Shown: one piece after another, positions 49,193 through 60,871 of the stretch
Layout of the letters: the number at the start of each line of letters is the position of its first letter
Position numbering within the stretch: the first letter of the stretch is position 1
Assembly (NCBI GenBank): GCA_026214975.1
Contig: CM047808.1
Coordinates: 2,904,073 to 2,968,072 of the forward strand
Direction of reading: 5' to 3'
From: Gentiana macrophylla
Lineage: Eukaryota; Streptophyta; Magnoliopsida; Gentianales; Gentianaceae
Length of the DNA stretch: 64,000 bases
Notes under the pieces: generated by a model
What the model was told of the DNA's origin: nothing
Databases searched by the model: none
Seen by the model: only the letters and a program-made list of their open reading frames with translations
Program-made: the position numbers and the translations under genes

Positions 49193-50209
49193 ATTATTAC
49201 TTCAATCTATGGTATACAATATGTGTATATGCTGAACATATAACAGGTATCATTATGAAGCTATAATATACAGGATTCTTTTACATCCATAAGGAATGAC
49301 AGGCTAATTTGTTTAATCAATGTAGTACCCTAAATTCATTTTCTTTAATTCACAGTTGAAATAATCATTATACTGCAGCTAATAAAATTTACACACAATC
49401 TTTTTTTCAGGGGCAGTCATTATTGAAGGAGATGGAAACAGCTTTATATGGGATCAAAGTTTGCTGCTTTGTGAATTTCTTTGCGTCTGACAAGAATTAC
49501 ACAATTCTACAGCTTTACAAAGAAGACTCGATTCCTACCATTGAAGCTATTCAGATGCAAATACAAGATAAGGACATGGTAGAAGAATCATCAAAAGAAA
49601 CCAGCCAGTTTTTCAGCCCCACAACCAAAACTGTTCTTAAGGAAATTTCTGATTCTGCTGAGTTACAAACTGAGCCACGTATCCATTCTCCACAGTCTAA
49701 GAGAACACTAATGTTTGGTTCAATACCTACAACAATTCAAGAAATTCTTTGACTGAAAAAAATTCAATCAATTTCGATCCACATAAGACGTCTACGGCTG
49801 AAAGTCCAGTGAAAAAGATGAAGAATAAGGATGAGAATGAATCGAAGGCCGAATAAGGGTTAATGTATATTTATGTACTGTATTCCAGCCATGATTGTTT
49901 TGTATGTGTTTTTTAAAAGCAAACTTTGACGTAGTGGCGAAACATAGTTGGTATATTATCACCATTAGCTTTTAACATAGCTTAAGTTTAATGGTGCAGT
50001 AATATACATAACTATTAGAGCTTGCAAGCATCATATTCCATTATCTTTTGTAAGTTATGGTAGCTAAACCTATGTATCTTTTCAACTGTATGGCTTATTA
50101 TAAATAAAAATGCATGGCTGTGACTATTTGGTTTATATGAATGCTTCATCTTTTAAACTATATGGTTTTCATATTTTTCATCTTCTACGTTTACATCCTC
50201 ACGGACACA

Positions 50210-50242
50210 CCGTGCCTTGCACGGCGTACGATTCACCACTAG
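50210..50242 (+). other. Helitron 3' terminal hairpin and CTAG end
   Basis: A perfect 6-bp stem CCGTGC/GCACGG with loop CTT, then 14 bases, then CTAG with T following. This matches the Helitron 3' terminator and CTRR end exactly. Confidence 0.92.
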
Positions 50243-51545
50243 TTTTATCTATTGAGTGCATTTGTCATGTATCGTACAGGAAAAAAAATCAATTTTTCAA
50301 AAGTCGATCAACAACTTTAATCTTAGAAAAATCGAATTTTAATCTCCGTACATCACTTTTTAGTCTTCCACCTTTATGTATGGCTAGCGGTAAATACATG
50401 ACACATTTTGGTATTTCCAAAACCAATTTGTAACAAAAATCAAATACACATTATTGCTTTGGTATCACCAATACACCTTTTATGTATCATTCATGTGCTC
50501 GTTATGATAAAGAGATCTATGACGTATATTAATAAAAATTGCACTTAATGTAAATTTATCTTCCTATACTTATGACAATTCATCGTAAATACAAATGTTT
50601 TATATATATAGCCTACAAATAGAGGTTACTGGAGAGAGAAAATCTCATACAGACGAGTGAACATCTCAAACATCTGCGTATATGATCACATTTATAATGA
50701 CTTATCTCTTTCACTATTATTCTGGTCAGTACAGTCAGTGGAAATGTTGAGGCAACACTAGTTACCCCAATCTCTTAGTAGATTTATCATTGTGTATCTT
50801 CATGATCACTATAGGCCCACATGAGTTTATCATACATGACTCAAACGTCATTGAGATCCCTGTTGATCTTGTCTTCGAGAAGAGTACTACATCTTGCATC
50901 AACTTAACACTAAGGTCACAAACACTTGGCCCATGACCACCTATTGGTTAGCTTAAGATTCGACTACGATGGATCTCTATCCTTCCTAACAAGGTGGTCA
51001 ACAATGCAATCATACGGTGGGACCATCAAAGCGTCGCCCATCATCGGCCCAACACTAGTCTATCCCCATCCGTGAATAGATTTATCATTGTAGTATCTTC
51101 ATGATCACTATGCCAAACACATCTTGCCTTTCACCACCGCACACACACAAGACCAATCTTGTACTATCCTCGAGGAATCTCATCGAATTCTCATCCATGC
51201 CTTTAAATGCCCTCGGTTCTGGTCCGAAAAAGATGTCAAACTTCATGGATCAAAATCATTATCATCGTGTATGATGATTAATAGTGTAAATTCAAGTTAT
51301 ATAAATAGCTTTGTCTCTACTATTGCTCATTCCGGATTAATCAAGTCAGTTCTTAAATATCGAGGGTTTTAAGGAAAAAGAAAAAAGAAAAAAAAAAAAA
51401 GAAACAAAAGAAAAAAAAAAATTGGGGGAAAAGGATTTCCCGCACTTAATGTGAAATCTTTCTCTCTAAACGCATAAAAGCATTTTGCTTTCGTCCATTT
51501 GATCTTTAAACTTTTCTTTGTTTTCGGGAGTTGAATGCAGATTCG
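50243..51545. other. Spacer between Helitron and MHF2
   Basis: No gene is supported. Two related stretches of about 70 bp (50754-50816 and 51050-51114), each with ACACTAGT, AGATTTATCATTGT and ATCTTCATGATCACTAT, lie about 296 bp apart, suggesting an old duplicated repeat. A purine-rich A/G tract at 51370-51435 precedes the MHF2 start and may be its 5' leader. Confidence 0.55.
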
Positions 51546-53055
51546 ATGGAAGTCACTTTCGATCGAGTAAGCAAACACTGAATTTGTTTTACATGTTAGC
51601 ATTTTCGATAATTTTGTATCCATAAACTTAAATCAAAAAATTGCTGAATTATTTGTGTTCATATTGACAGGGTTTGATCAATGAAATTTTCAAACAAGTC
51701 TGGATAAAAAGAGCTGCAGGTCTTTTGTTATGATTTTCTCTTTCGTATTATACATTTTAATACCGATTTTATTTTGCATTTGAATAATTTCTCGAATTTA
51801 TCTGCATTTTCGCATCTTTTTTCTTCATTTTATTTGATTTTTGTTTTTCTTCTGGCAGAGCGCGACAGGAATGAACATACCGATCATGTGGACGCCCAAA
51901 ACGTAGAGGTATTGTATAGTTTGCTTTAGTTTTTGTGTTCTTTTGTGTTTGAAGAACGCCATTAATGACATATTGTCAATGTTTCACAATGTAAAGAGAA
52001 TGTTTTCTATTTCTGAAATTAGCTGATTTTTCAACACAATTTTCAGGTCGGAGCTTCCACGCCGAAGAAAAACCGGCCTACCTCAGGTACAGAATCATTA
52101 CATTGCTTTTTCGTGTTTATTCTTGCATTTGTTTTGGGGTAGTAAGATGTGTTCTTGGAGGGACACAGATGCTTTTTTAGGATTTAGTTGGAACTGAATG
52201 GATGGAAAATGATGCTATGAATATTTTGCCAGTGGATTACCGGATACTTGGGATACACGTTGCGATTTTAAGAGTTGGAAATGTGATCTGATCATGCAAG
52301 ATTAATAATTCAGATACGTATAATAAACAACCTTGTTGAACATTGAAGACAAACCACCAAGAAATTAATGAAATTCTACCCAAAATGAAGGAAAACAACC
52401 AAATTTGAAGTAAAAGCTGTACCGATTACTTTTATTGTAAGATTGTTTTATATTTATAAATTGATCCCTATACTTTTAATATTTGTTCATATCCCATTTG
52501 TACCCTTATCGTGTATCCCGTATCTGCATATGCGTACCTATGCAACAAAGATTAGTAGTCCTCAATGACCTGCCCTTCTTTTGGACCATATGTAGGCAGG
52601 ATGTAGGCGGGATGCTTTAATGCAGCGAACTACCCTTTTACATAGATGTAAAACGACTCAAAACTTCTCATTTTTTGACATGTGGTAATGTCATCAACGG
52701 TTATAATGTATATCATGGAGTGAAGGAAGTAGATTGTATTAGAGTTGTTATTTGCCATCGAAAGAGCTGAATGCTGTACTTTAAAATCGATTCTAAATTG
52801 TACTTTTGGTTGCAGCTAATGCAAAGGCACTGAAGCTAAGTTGTGAACTCCTTCGAATCTTTGTAACCGGTATGTATTTTGATTTACTCTGTAAAAATGG
52901 TTTTCTTTAGGAAGATACTTCGCTTGAAAAAGTGTCGGTATATTTATGCAGAGGCTGTTCAAAGGGCTGCTATGATTGCAGAAGCAGAGGGTGCCACTAC
53001 TATAGAAGCTACTCATTTGGAGAGAATACTTCCGCAGTTACTCTTGGACTTTTGA
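51546..53055 (+). CDS. MHF2: CENP-X / MHF2 histone-fold protein, 6 exons, 105 aa
   Basis: Exons 51546-51566, 51671-51719, 51859-51908, 52047-52086, 52816-52869 and 52952-53055 (TGA) join to 318 nt in one frame. The protein begins MEVTFDRGLINEIFKQVW and ends THLERILPQLLLDF, with a basic linker TPKKNRPTS and central helix ALKLSCELLRIFVTEAVQRA. This is the small histone-fold protein that pairs with MHF1/CENP-S, binding DNA with FANCM in crossover control and interstrand crosslink repair and contributing to the kinetochore. Exons are tiny, so it is invisible to simple ORF scans. It is convergent with the SEO gene, about 600 bp away. Confidence 0.92.
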
Positions 53056-53664
53056 AGCCTTTCTTCATATCAATGCACGTTTTGTTTGTTCTCGAGCTCA
53101 TATTGACTTTTTCTTTTAGTAGTTTGGTAGGTTGGATTCCCGAAGAAGATGATTTTGGTGCGTATTTGAAATGAAGCATGAATGTTACATCTATGTGTAG
53201 CATTTTTGAGTTAAAGAATTACTATCTTCTTTAATGCGTTCTGCACACTTCTTTGGGCCGATGACTTATTATCTTTACGGCGATTGTCTTTCAACTACTT
53301 CCAGGTTATTTTGGTATGTATGATCGAAATCCCACGTCCCCAGTACTTAGAGTACACACTTGAAGAATCCACACATAAATTTCAGTGATATATTATTACA
53401 TACAAACCGTCTTTATATCTGTTTACATGAACTTATCCAGAAAATTCAACAAATCACTCAATACGTAGTAGTAGGAGATGTGATCGTACACAAACACATC
53501 AGTTTACACATCAAACAATATATAATGTCTACCTGAAAGCACTCAATTCTGTAATTATGTTGTATGGGTTGTGTTTTTATTAATACCTAAGTAAAATAAT
53601 TGTAAGGCCTCAAAATAATCTATTGCACATAGTGGCTTATTTTATGGTGTGTCGGCATGGAAAC

Positions 53665-56600
53665 TTAGTCAATGCAGCAACGATACATGAAATACTTTTC
53701 CATTGGGCGGCCACACTCAGCACAAACCACCAATTCCGGTACGCCACCAGCAATGCCGGGAAGGATAAGGCGATTGCAATGTTGTGGAGTGTGAAGACTC
53801 TGCAGGTGATTGTTAAGAGCTGGTATGAAACCGGTTTGCTTTGCCTCTTCTTCCCACGAGGGGTATTCCGTAAGGCTTGACATCATCAAGTCGCCTTTTG
53901 CTCGAGCCATGCCTTCTGAGCCCTTGCTAATGAGCGCCCATCCGTGATCAGTGCCGTCAAAGGTGAGTATGGTTAACACTTCTTGCATTATCTTGTCGTT
54001 TTGAGTTGTTTTGCTGTGTTGAATCTTCGAGTACAGCATGCTTTCTAATCTGGTCCAGAAATACCAAACTAGTGTTGGTTCTTCCCAACAGTGACTGAGA
54101 TTCTCGTTCCGTATGATACCGTTGATTTTTCGAACGCGTTCTTTGTTGTTGCTCTTTCCAACATACACCATTTCTATATTTATACCTGCCTTTGTTGCAA
54201 TATCTTTTACTGTTGCTGTAAATCTTCGAATCCATTCGATTTCTTCGCCTCCATACAAGACAATGTATTTATCTTGTCTGATCTGTTTTCAAAAAGTGTC
54301 AATGTTAGTCTTTTTCCGGATAAATGAGTCTACGGGTGTGAATGATTCGAGTTGAATCAAACATTTAGTTATCGAGTCTCTTATACTCTTAAAACTGTCA
54401 TGCTCGAACTTGGCTTGAGGTCGCTTGAGCAGGAGATACAATGCTCGAGCTCAGCTCAAATTAGTTTAACAAATCTCGAGTTCAGTTAGACTGTGCTTGA
54501 CAAAATTTCAAGCAATTTCAAGCTCGAACTCGAGCTCGTTATGCTTGATAATTTTTAAAGCCAAAAATTACATTTCTAATAATTTATTTATGCCTTTTAT
54601 TTTTAAAATATTTATTTTTAAATATAATATGAAATAGCTTGATAATGCTTGTGAGCATTCGATTCAAGCTTCATGATGCTCGAGTTCGGCTCGTTTTCTG
54701 TAATGAGCTACTTGAGCTCAGGTCGAAGTGTTTCTATACAAGCGAGTCTTTAACGAGCCAAACACCGAACTGCTCGTGAGTGTCTCGGCTCATTTACACC
54801 CCTAAATGAGTCTACATGAATTTTGCAGAGTGTTACCCAATCAAGTATTGCAGGATCAATGCTATCTGCCAATAACTCGAGCCTCCACGTCTCTCTCCTT
54901 TCCACAACGCTTCCTCCTTAGATAACGAACGGGTAAGCTAGATTTCCCCATATCCAAACCATATGGAGTGCATTAGGACACACAACTTTCCCTTGTGGAT
55001 CCAAAGCCACGAGCATCGACTTCTTCTCTAAATGCCACACTTCTTTAATGTACCTTGTTACCGCTGGTTCGAGCAATGATGGGTGATGCAGAGTGTACCA
55101 GGGCATCATTGATTGCAGATGCTTAAATTTCTGTTCATACCCTTCATTCCAAGTCCCCGACCTATCCACTACCGGGAGCCAGACAATCTCGTATTGGTAG
55201 TCTTGTCTTGATCGCGCATCTTGGTAAATGTCGATGAGTACTGGAAGCTCATCATGAGAAAGATCAAGATCTGATATTAGCAGCAAGACTGTCTTTCTTC
55301 TCAGTATGTCAACATGTGCCTAAGGTAATTAGAGATTACATGTTAATTAATAAGGCATAAAATTCGATGTTAGAAACGATTAGTGTTTGTGTTTGTCAAA
55401 ATTACCCTTGTCTTAGTAGTGCCCACTTCTAGAGGAAGGAGATCATCTTTGACATAGATCAAGCTCTTGAGGATCTTCATGTTGTCCAAATGTGGTATCT
55501 CGAAAAGGTGAACGAGCATTTGGTAATACTCCATATGTTTTTTCTCATCTGATGACCACCACTCCATCAGTGTTGTAAATTTCAGTCAGTATTAAAGTCT
55601 TAAAAGTTTCGGTGCCTTCTGGTGTTAACTTAGCACCGTGTTAAGAACCCTTACGTCAGTTCTTTTTAATAGATTCTCTATTTTACAGACTCAAACGTCA
55701 ATTTTCTCTGTTTAGCGGAATTTCTATTCTGAGTAAAATGCATCAGAATTTCTACGAGACATAATTTGAATAGAGAATCTATATCTTGCCCAATACATGG
55801 TGGCATCATTTAGAGATTCTGTATATTACAGATTTAAATAAAGATTCTGCATCATTTAGACGTTTTTTTTTACAGATATAAGTTAAATGTCAATTTTCTT
55901 ACCAATGTGTTGATAGCAATTAGCTAGTTGTGCTTTGAGGTTGGCGTGTACGTTGCTCAGCTTGTGTGTTAAACTCGACAGTTCCCAGGTGTCCATCGAT
56001 GATCCCATGAGCCTGCAGATTCAAACATCACTTTTCTTCGTTTTATAGATTCTCCTATTATAGAGTAAAATGGATCAAGAAAATCTTTATATTGTTCATA
56101 ATTTAAATAGAGATTATGGTGATTCAAACACCCTTTTTCTCTGGTTTTTACATGTTCTATAGTCAGAGGGGAAATGCATTAGAATCTCTGCAACGCATGG
56201 TTTGAATAAAGAATCTGTATTTTGTGCAGTAGTAGACGTATTTTACAGATCTAAGTAGAGATTCTGCTGCAAATGGTTTTTGATGAATCTGAATATCTAC
56301 TATAAGTGTTGTAATATCGATAATTAAAACGTGCGGATGTTTTCTTTCGTTTGAATTGCTTACTCGTAGTTCATGCCTAGTAGATTCGTGATCAGTGTGC
56401 AACAAACAACCATACTTCTAACGGTCCAGTACACAGCAGACGGGATAAGAGCAATAGCCGTTGCCATTGGAGGCTTGTCATCATCGATATACTGTGCAGG
56501 TAAGCTCTTAAACTGCACAATGCATTTAGTTACATCTAGTATAACTTTTATGAGATTATCAATCGCGTTGAATCTCGGTTTCAACGTAGCTGAATTCTCG

Positions 56601-57393
56601 AGGATTTCTGGCAATTGTTTTAGGATTCCCACTGATTTAGCTAGTGGATTAGTGGCGAAAAGCTTGGTTACTAGCCAGAATTGCCCGTATTCTACTGCAA
56701 ACGCCGCGAGTGATAAGACTACTTTTGCGTCGTATCCATAGCTTGATAGCATCCCTATTATAGCCACTGTTGTTGCATGTGCATCTCCCCACCTGAACAC
56801 TTGCTAGATAACTGCAAAAACATAGGCCAAATACACACATTGTTACGTCTAGGTTGCATAGATACAGATACGTGGAGTACGGGATGTTATACATATGTAT
56901 AAAGGGCATATACGTAAGTATCAAAAATACAGGGACCAAAGTATACGTATCAAAACTTTAGTATCGTTTTCCGATAAGAATCCAACCTACCTCACAGGCA
57001 ATTTTGTGAATTATGTAAGCCAATCCATCTAAAATCCCATCTGAGACAGCCAATGCATCCTTTTCCTCCAACCTGTCAATATCGTCATGAATTCCCTGCA
57101 GAAAAGAAAACCCGAATTTAGTGACAAATCAAAGAAATTATCAAACCGGAAAGAGGAGATATCGATATCAAACATTTATCACTCCATCAATTCCAGGTGA
57201 TACATGATGCAAGATTGTCTCGATAACTTGCAAAACCGCTAAGTTTTCAAGCTCGCGTCCATCAGGAAAATGCAGGGCATGAATCTGTTTCATCAATGCA
57301 GTGTCATCAGATGACGATAGCATTCCCCTTTCATGTCCCCTTTTCGTGTCGTATCATTTGCTTTGTCTTAGTAGGCTGTGCAGCAGTAGCCAT
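53665..57393 (-). CDS. SEO: Sieve element occlusion protein, 7 exons, about 705 aa, with frame breaks
   Basis: Phloem P-protein (forisome/SEOR family) that forms filaments plugging injured sieve tubes. Minus-strand exons: 57393-57174, 57095-56991, 56803-56364, 56012-55903, 55548-55406, 55319-54837 and 54282-53665. Hallmarks: [17 protein letters not shown] (exon 1), [11 protein letters not shown] and [17 protein letters not shown] (exon 3), a thioredoxin-like part with [18 protein letters not shown] (exon 6), and the Cys-rich C-terminus [17 protein letters not shown] (exon 7). Three single-base shifts are seen: near 57337-57344 (A4/G4 run), at 54918-54922 (creating TAA) and near 54885-54895; the last two compensate. 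Everything else is in register, so errors or a very young pseudogene are both possible. An MITE-like element lies in the last intron. Confidence 0.88.
54334..54802. mobile_element. Non-autonomous TIR element in SEO intron
   Basis: Ends GGGTGTGAATGATTCGAG and, in complement, GGGGTGTAAATGAGCCGAG are inverted. A 13-bp direct repeat TAAATGAGTCTAC flanks it at 54321-54333 and 54803-54815. The interior is full of GCTCGAG words. Probably a hAT- or MULE-derived MITE; the 13-bp duplication is longer than the usual 8-9. Confidence 0.85.
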
Positions 57394-57599
57394 ATCTTTC
57401 TATTTTGGGAAAGTTAAAAGAGGTTGGGCCAATGTTTTCTGTTTTGGGAAATTTACACAAGTGTGAGATATACTTATAGGCATAAAAAAGTGATTTGTGA
57501 ATCAAGTACCTTACTTGAAGGAAGTGTAAATTGTTAAAGACTATTTGGATAAGAACATAGAGTGGTCCTTAAAACATGTCTTTTTCACTTTAGGTTGAG

Positions 57600-58120
57600 A
57601 AAAAAAGATTCATTAGTTGTTGAAGGCTTAGGCGCCACGTCGGATCTACTTTTGAGATAGCACAATGACATTCGACCTTCAGAAAGTCGAATCTAAGCTC
57701 AACATTTTTACTTTGCTGAGGTCGACTGTCCGTTTCAACCTCTACAAAACCCGTCTTTTTCACCAAAAGTTGAGAGGAAAGATTCATTAGAGAAAGAAGG
57801 TTGTTAAATGCACCACAACAGATCCTCTTTCGGGATAGCACAATGACATCAAGCTCTAGAAACTCGAATCTAAGCTCAACAACTTAATTTGTAGAGGTCG
57901 ATTGTTCATTTTCAATCTCTGCACTAAAGGTTGTGAGGAAAGAAAGATTCATTAGAAAAAGACGGTTGTTACAAGCACCACAACGGATCGGGACAGTATA
58001 ATGACATTCGACCTCTAGAAAGTCGAATCTAAGCTCAGCATTCGACTTTACAGAGGTCGAATGTCCATTTCCGACCTCTTTAAAGTCGAATCTACCCTAA
58101 AGTGTGGTGCTTTTAACGAG
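57600..58120. repeat. Tandem repeat of about 180 bp, three diverged copies
   Basis: Each unit contains GATTCATTAG, a GCACCACAAC-like word, ATAGCACAATGACAT, CTCTAGAAA(G)TCGAATCTAAGCTCA and AGGTCGA(C/T)TGT. The CGACCTCTAGAAAGTCG motif is itself palindromic. The end reads GTGTGGTGCTTTT. It seems to be a multiplied member of the family at 4078-4405 and 10997-11103. Confidence 0.65.
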
Positions 58121-59102
58121 CGTCTTTGGAAAAACATGTACTTATTTATGCTAAAAGCTTTTATGCGACAATCATTAGATAAGGTAATAAACTGATGATC
58201 AATATTCTTAAGGCCAAAGGCATTGCTGTAGCTATAAGTTTCCTTATGCTAGCTGGTTTTATTCTTGTCTCCATTGTTTACTTTTTCCAACATTTTGGAG
58301 TATCCCAAGTGACTATTTGTTTTTAAGAGCAACCACAGTGGTAATACATCTAATAACACTTTGTTTTCCGTTTCTGTTATACATACTTATACGTGTGTAT
58401 TAATAAACTATACTATTTTCTCTAACTTGGTATGTCGTAGAAAATCTCTTACATATACATGACAACATCATATTAATCACACGACTCGTGTAAATGACCT
58501 ATATTTCGTCAGCTCGGTCATCGGGTAGGCCAAGATAGATTTGACCCCATCTATCCCGAAGCCCTTGTAACAGTTCAAATTTTGGGTCTGGCCACGAGCT
58601 ACAACCATAGAGGCCAGTCTGGGACCGGACTACAATGATCTTGGATCTACGCCATAATCACTCTATAAGTGCAAGTCCTGACCCCCCCCCCCACAGCAGG
58701 TAGGGAAAATCTCAACCAGTGACCGGATCAGCCCTCCAACATACTTCTTCAGGCGACCAATCCATTCAAGAATTTACGTTTGTGGCCGACAACATTGGTG
58801 GACCCTGAAAATGTTCGAGTCCAAAACCCAATAAGATGGGATGTAGCATATATATATACTCTACCGTTTCCATAAGGACGTTAGCCATGACACGGAATCT
58901 TGTGTTGTGAGCATGGAAAGAAGATCGAATAGAATGACTTGGTCGTTAATCGTCCGAGCTAATCATACTTAGAATCGTTAATTGTCCATGCTAATCGAAC
59001 ATGGCAGGATCTTCTCACTAATCAGCTACAAAGTACGGTACTTGATCTTTGTATAACAATATATAGTAATACATTTAATTTATGGATCTATGTTTTCAAA
59101 CT

Positions 59103-59325
59103 ATCCCTTGGATATGGCCTAGTGGTGAGCGGGTGAGGTGGTGTAGTGCCTTGCTATATCTAAAACCCGGAGGTGGGGTTCGAGAGTAAAGTAAAGTGGC
59201 GGCCCATTTTGGTAGAGATATCTAACGCAGGCTCATCATCGAAATTGTTAGATCCTATTATTAACCTCTCCTCGCATGTGGGATCGGAGGCGAGGGGACC
59301 CTCACGGTTAGGTTTTAACCGTTTT
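59103..59325 (+). mobile_element. tRNA-derived SINE, copy 1
   Basis: Begins ATCCCTTGGATATGGCCTAG with an A-box TGGCCTAGTGG; the B-box is degenerate (GGGGTTCGAGA). It is flanked by a 16-bp duplication TCTATGTTTTCAAACT at 59087-59102 and 59326-59341. It shares its start, boxes and end structure (GGTTA..TAACC) with copy 2. Confidence 0.85.
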
Positions 59326-60418
59326 TCTATGTTTTCAAACTTAAACAACATTTATAATATAAGTTGTGCCAATTTCCAACCAGAAACAGAACATGACTGT
59401 ATATTGTACTACTTTTTCTAGAAGAAATTAAGATTGTATATGGGCACTTTAAATGGCCTGCTGGGAAAACAGTTATGCATTTATAAGTCTATGTATGTCT
59501 TCCACAAACGTTATTATTTCTTCACCTGTTTCGGACCACTCCATTGGCAGGCACGTGTACAATGATAAATACTAAATAGTCCTTCAGATCTACTACTACT
59601 ACTTTTTTTTTTCTTCTTTTTTTCCGAGGAAAGTAACTTTGTTGAATAACACTAATCATATGCAATTTACTATCTACTAAAATAGAGAACTTCATTATGC
59701 ATTGTAACGTCCCCACATTGAAAATGTGAGATAAAACATTATTAAGACATAAGGTTAATTTGATGACGATGCTTGGAAATCGTCGGGTTTTATAAGTGGG
59801 TAATTGGATCTTTTCGGAAGGATTGCAACCTATAATCTGGAGATTTTGGTGATGATTTATGGTTGTTTTGTTTGAGACCGTCTACGTATTCAATATGTAT
59901 GAGATCAAGCTAATTAATGTAGTTCTGATAGAGAGGACAAATGTCCTTTATATAGGCATCCCGCGTGGGGGAGTGAATGCAAGAATCCTTGATTTCGGGG
60001 CCAGTGATTGAGGGTCATTACCATGTCGACGTGGGACAATTAGAAAAATTATATATTCAGTCCTTGTAGGACTTCATAATTAATGTCGCGGTCGGATCGG
60101 GTTTGATATATTTTTTTAAATCTCCTGTTTAAATTCCAACGGGCTCGTTCAAAATGGCACGCGGGCCATGGAAGCCTCGTTAAAATGTAAGAAGGCCAAA
60201 AAAACGAATGGAGTCGTTGTAATTTCAACGAACTCGTTGAAATTTAACGAGTCCGTCCAAAATTTTAACGAGGACAGTGCTTTCCATATTCGTAAACGAG
60301 TCCGTCCAAAATTTAACAACCCAAGCGTTCATTATATTCGATCCGCAATCTTCCTCGTTGAAATTTCAAATTTCCCACGCTGACATCTCCATCTGAATAT
60401 GGATTAGAGTTCTCCACG

Positions 60419-60557
60419 ATGGATCTGCAGCCAGATAGCACCAATGGTGACGTTGCATCTTGCGATGAGGGGAGTGAGCTTAATGTGCAACCGCCTAATG
60501 TGCATCAGATCGAAGTGCAGCAAGTCGAAACTTCCATTTCTACTATTTCATTCGCAG
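60419..60557 (+). other. Exon-like fragment
   Basis: ATG 60419 opens MDLQPDSTNGDVASCDEGS and stays open to a good donor TTCGCAG|GTATTG at 60557. No following exon was recognised before the SINE. It may be the first coding exon of a lost or captured gene; no family assigned. Confidence 0.3.
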
Positions 60558-60638
60558 GTATTGTGAAGGAACAAGGAAATTAACCATATTCACAAAGGGT
60601 ATTACCTTCGATTATCATATATTTTAAAAACTTAACTT

Positions 60639-60871
60639 ATCCCCTGGATATGGCCTAGTGGTGAGGAGTTGAGGTGTTATAATAACGACAACGGGCCTTG
60701 TTCTGGAGGTCACGGTTCGATTCCGTAAAATGGGTTGATTTCCGATTGATAACACCCTTCTGATGATGGGGGAGCAAAGCCTTCTCGACTCTAAAGCTCT
60801 CTGTGTTACACGATTAACATCTCCCACATTCACGTAGGATCGGGGTGGGGGCGCAATGGTTAAGGATAACC
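60639..60871 (+). mobile_element. tRNA-derived SINE, copy 2
   Basis: Starts ATCCCCTGGATATGGCCTAG. A-box TGGCCTAGTGG at 60651 and near-perfect B-box GGTTCGATTCC at 60714 form an RNA polymerase III promoter. An 18-bp duplication ATTTTAAAAACTTAACTT flanks it at 60621-60638 and 60872-60889. The 3' end is a small palindrome GGTTAAGGATAACC rather than a long A tail. Confidence 0.9.

Larger units (their letters stand above)
36903..49752 (+). pseudogene. Helitron RPA-like single-strand DNA-binding protein
   Basis: Replication protein A large-subunit type, as plant Helitrons often carry, presumably coating single-stranded DNA during rolling-circle transfer. Exon-like blocks with splice sites: about 36903-37052, 37151-37421, about 38263-38313, 38409-38533, 38624-38706, 38822-38955, about 39085-39242, 39326-39446 and 49411-49752. 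OB-fold text includes DWTVIVQVVETHKTS and LERLLVPFKRYKIANARL. A zinc-binding block shows CGNC and CTSC. Stops at 38446, 38944 and 39345 break it. The Copia element sits in the intron before the last exon. Confidence 0.85.
19500..50242 (+). mobile_element. Decayed autonomous Helitron with nested MULE and Copia
   Basis: A rolling-circle transposon. It contains a Rep/helicase gene (21160-36844) and an RPA-like gene (36903-49752), both in the same direction. The 3' end is textbook: hairpin CCGTGC-CTT-GCACGG at 50210-50224 and terminal CTAG at 50239-50242, followed by T. The 5' end is less sure; the best candidate is A|TCTATTAATTAAAATTG at 19500, with A just before, matching insertion between A and T. 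Subtracting the MULE (10.8 kb) and Copia (9.4 kb) leaves about 10.5 kb, typical of plant autonomous Helitrons. Many stops and frameshifts mean it is no longer active on its own. Confidence 0.85.

Noticed and set aside
59103..60871. tRNA genes suggested by A- and B-box matches
   Set aside because: No cloverleaf; long target duplications and two related copies show SINEs instead.
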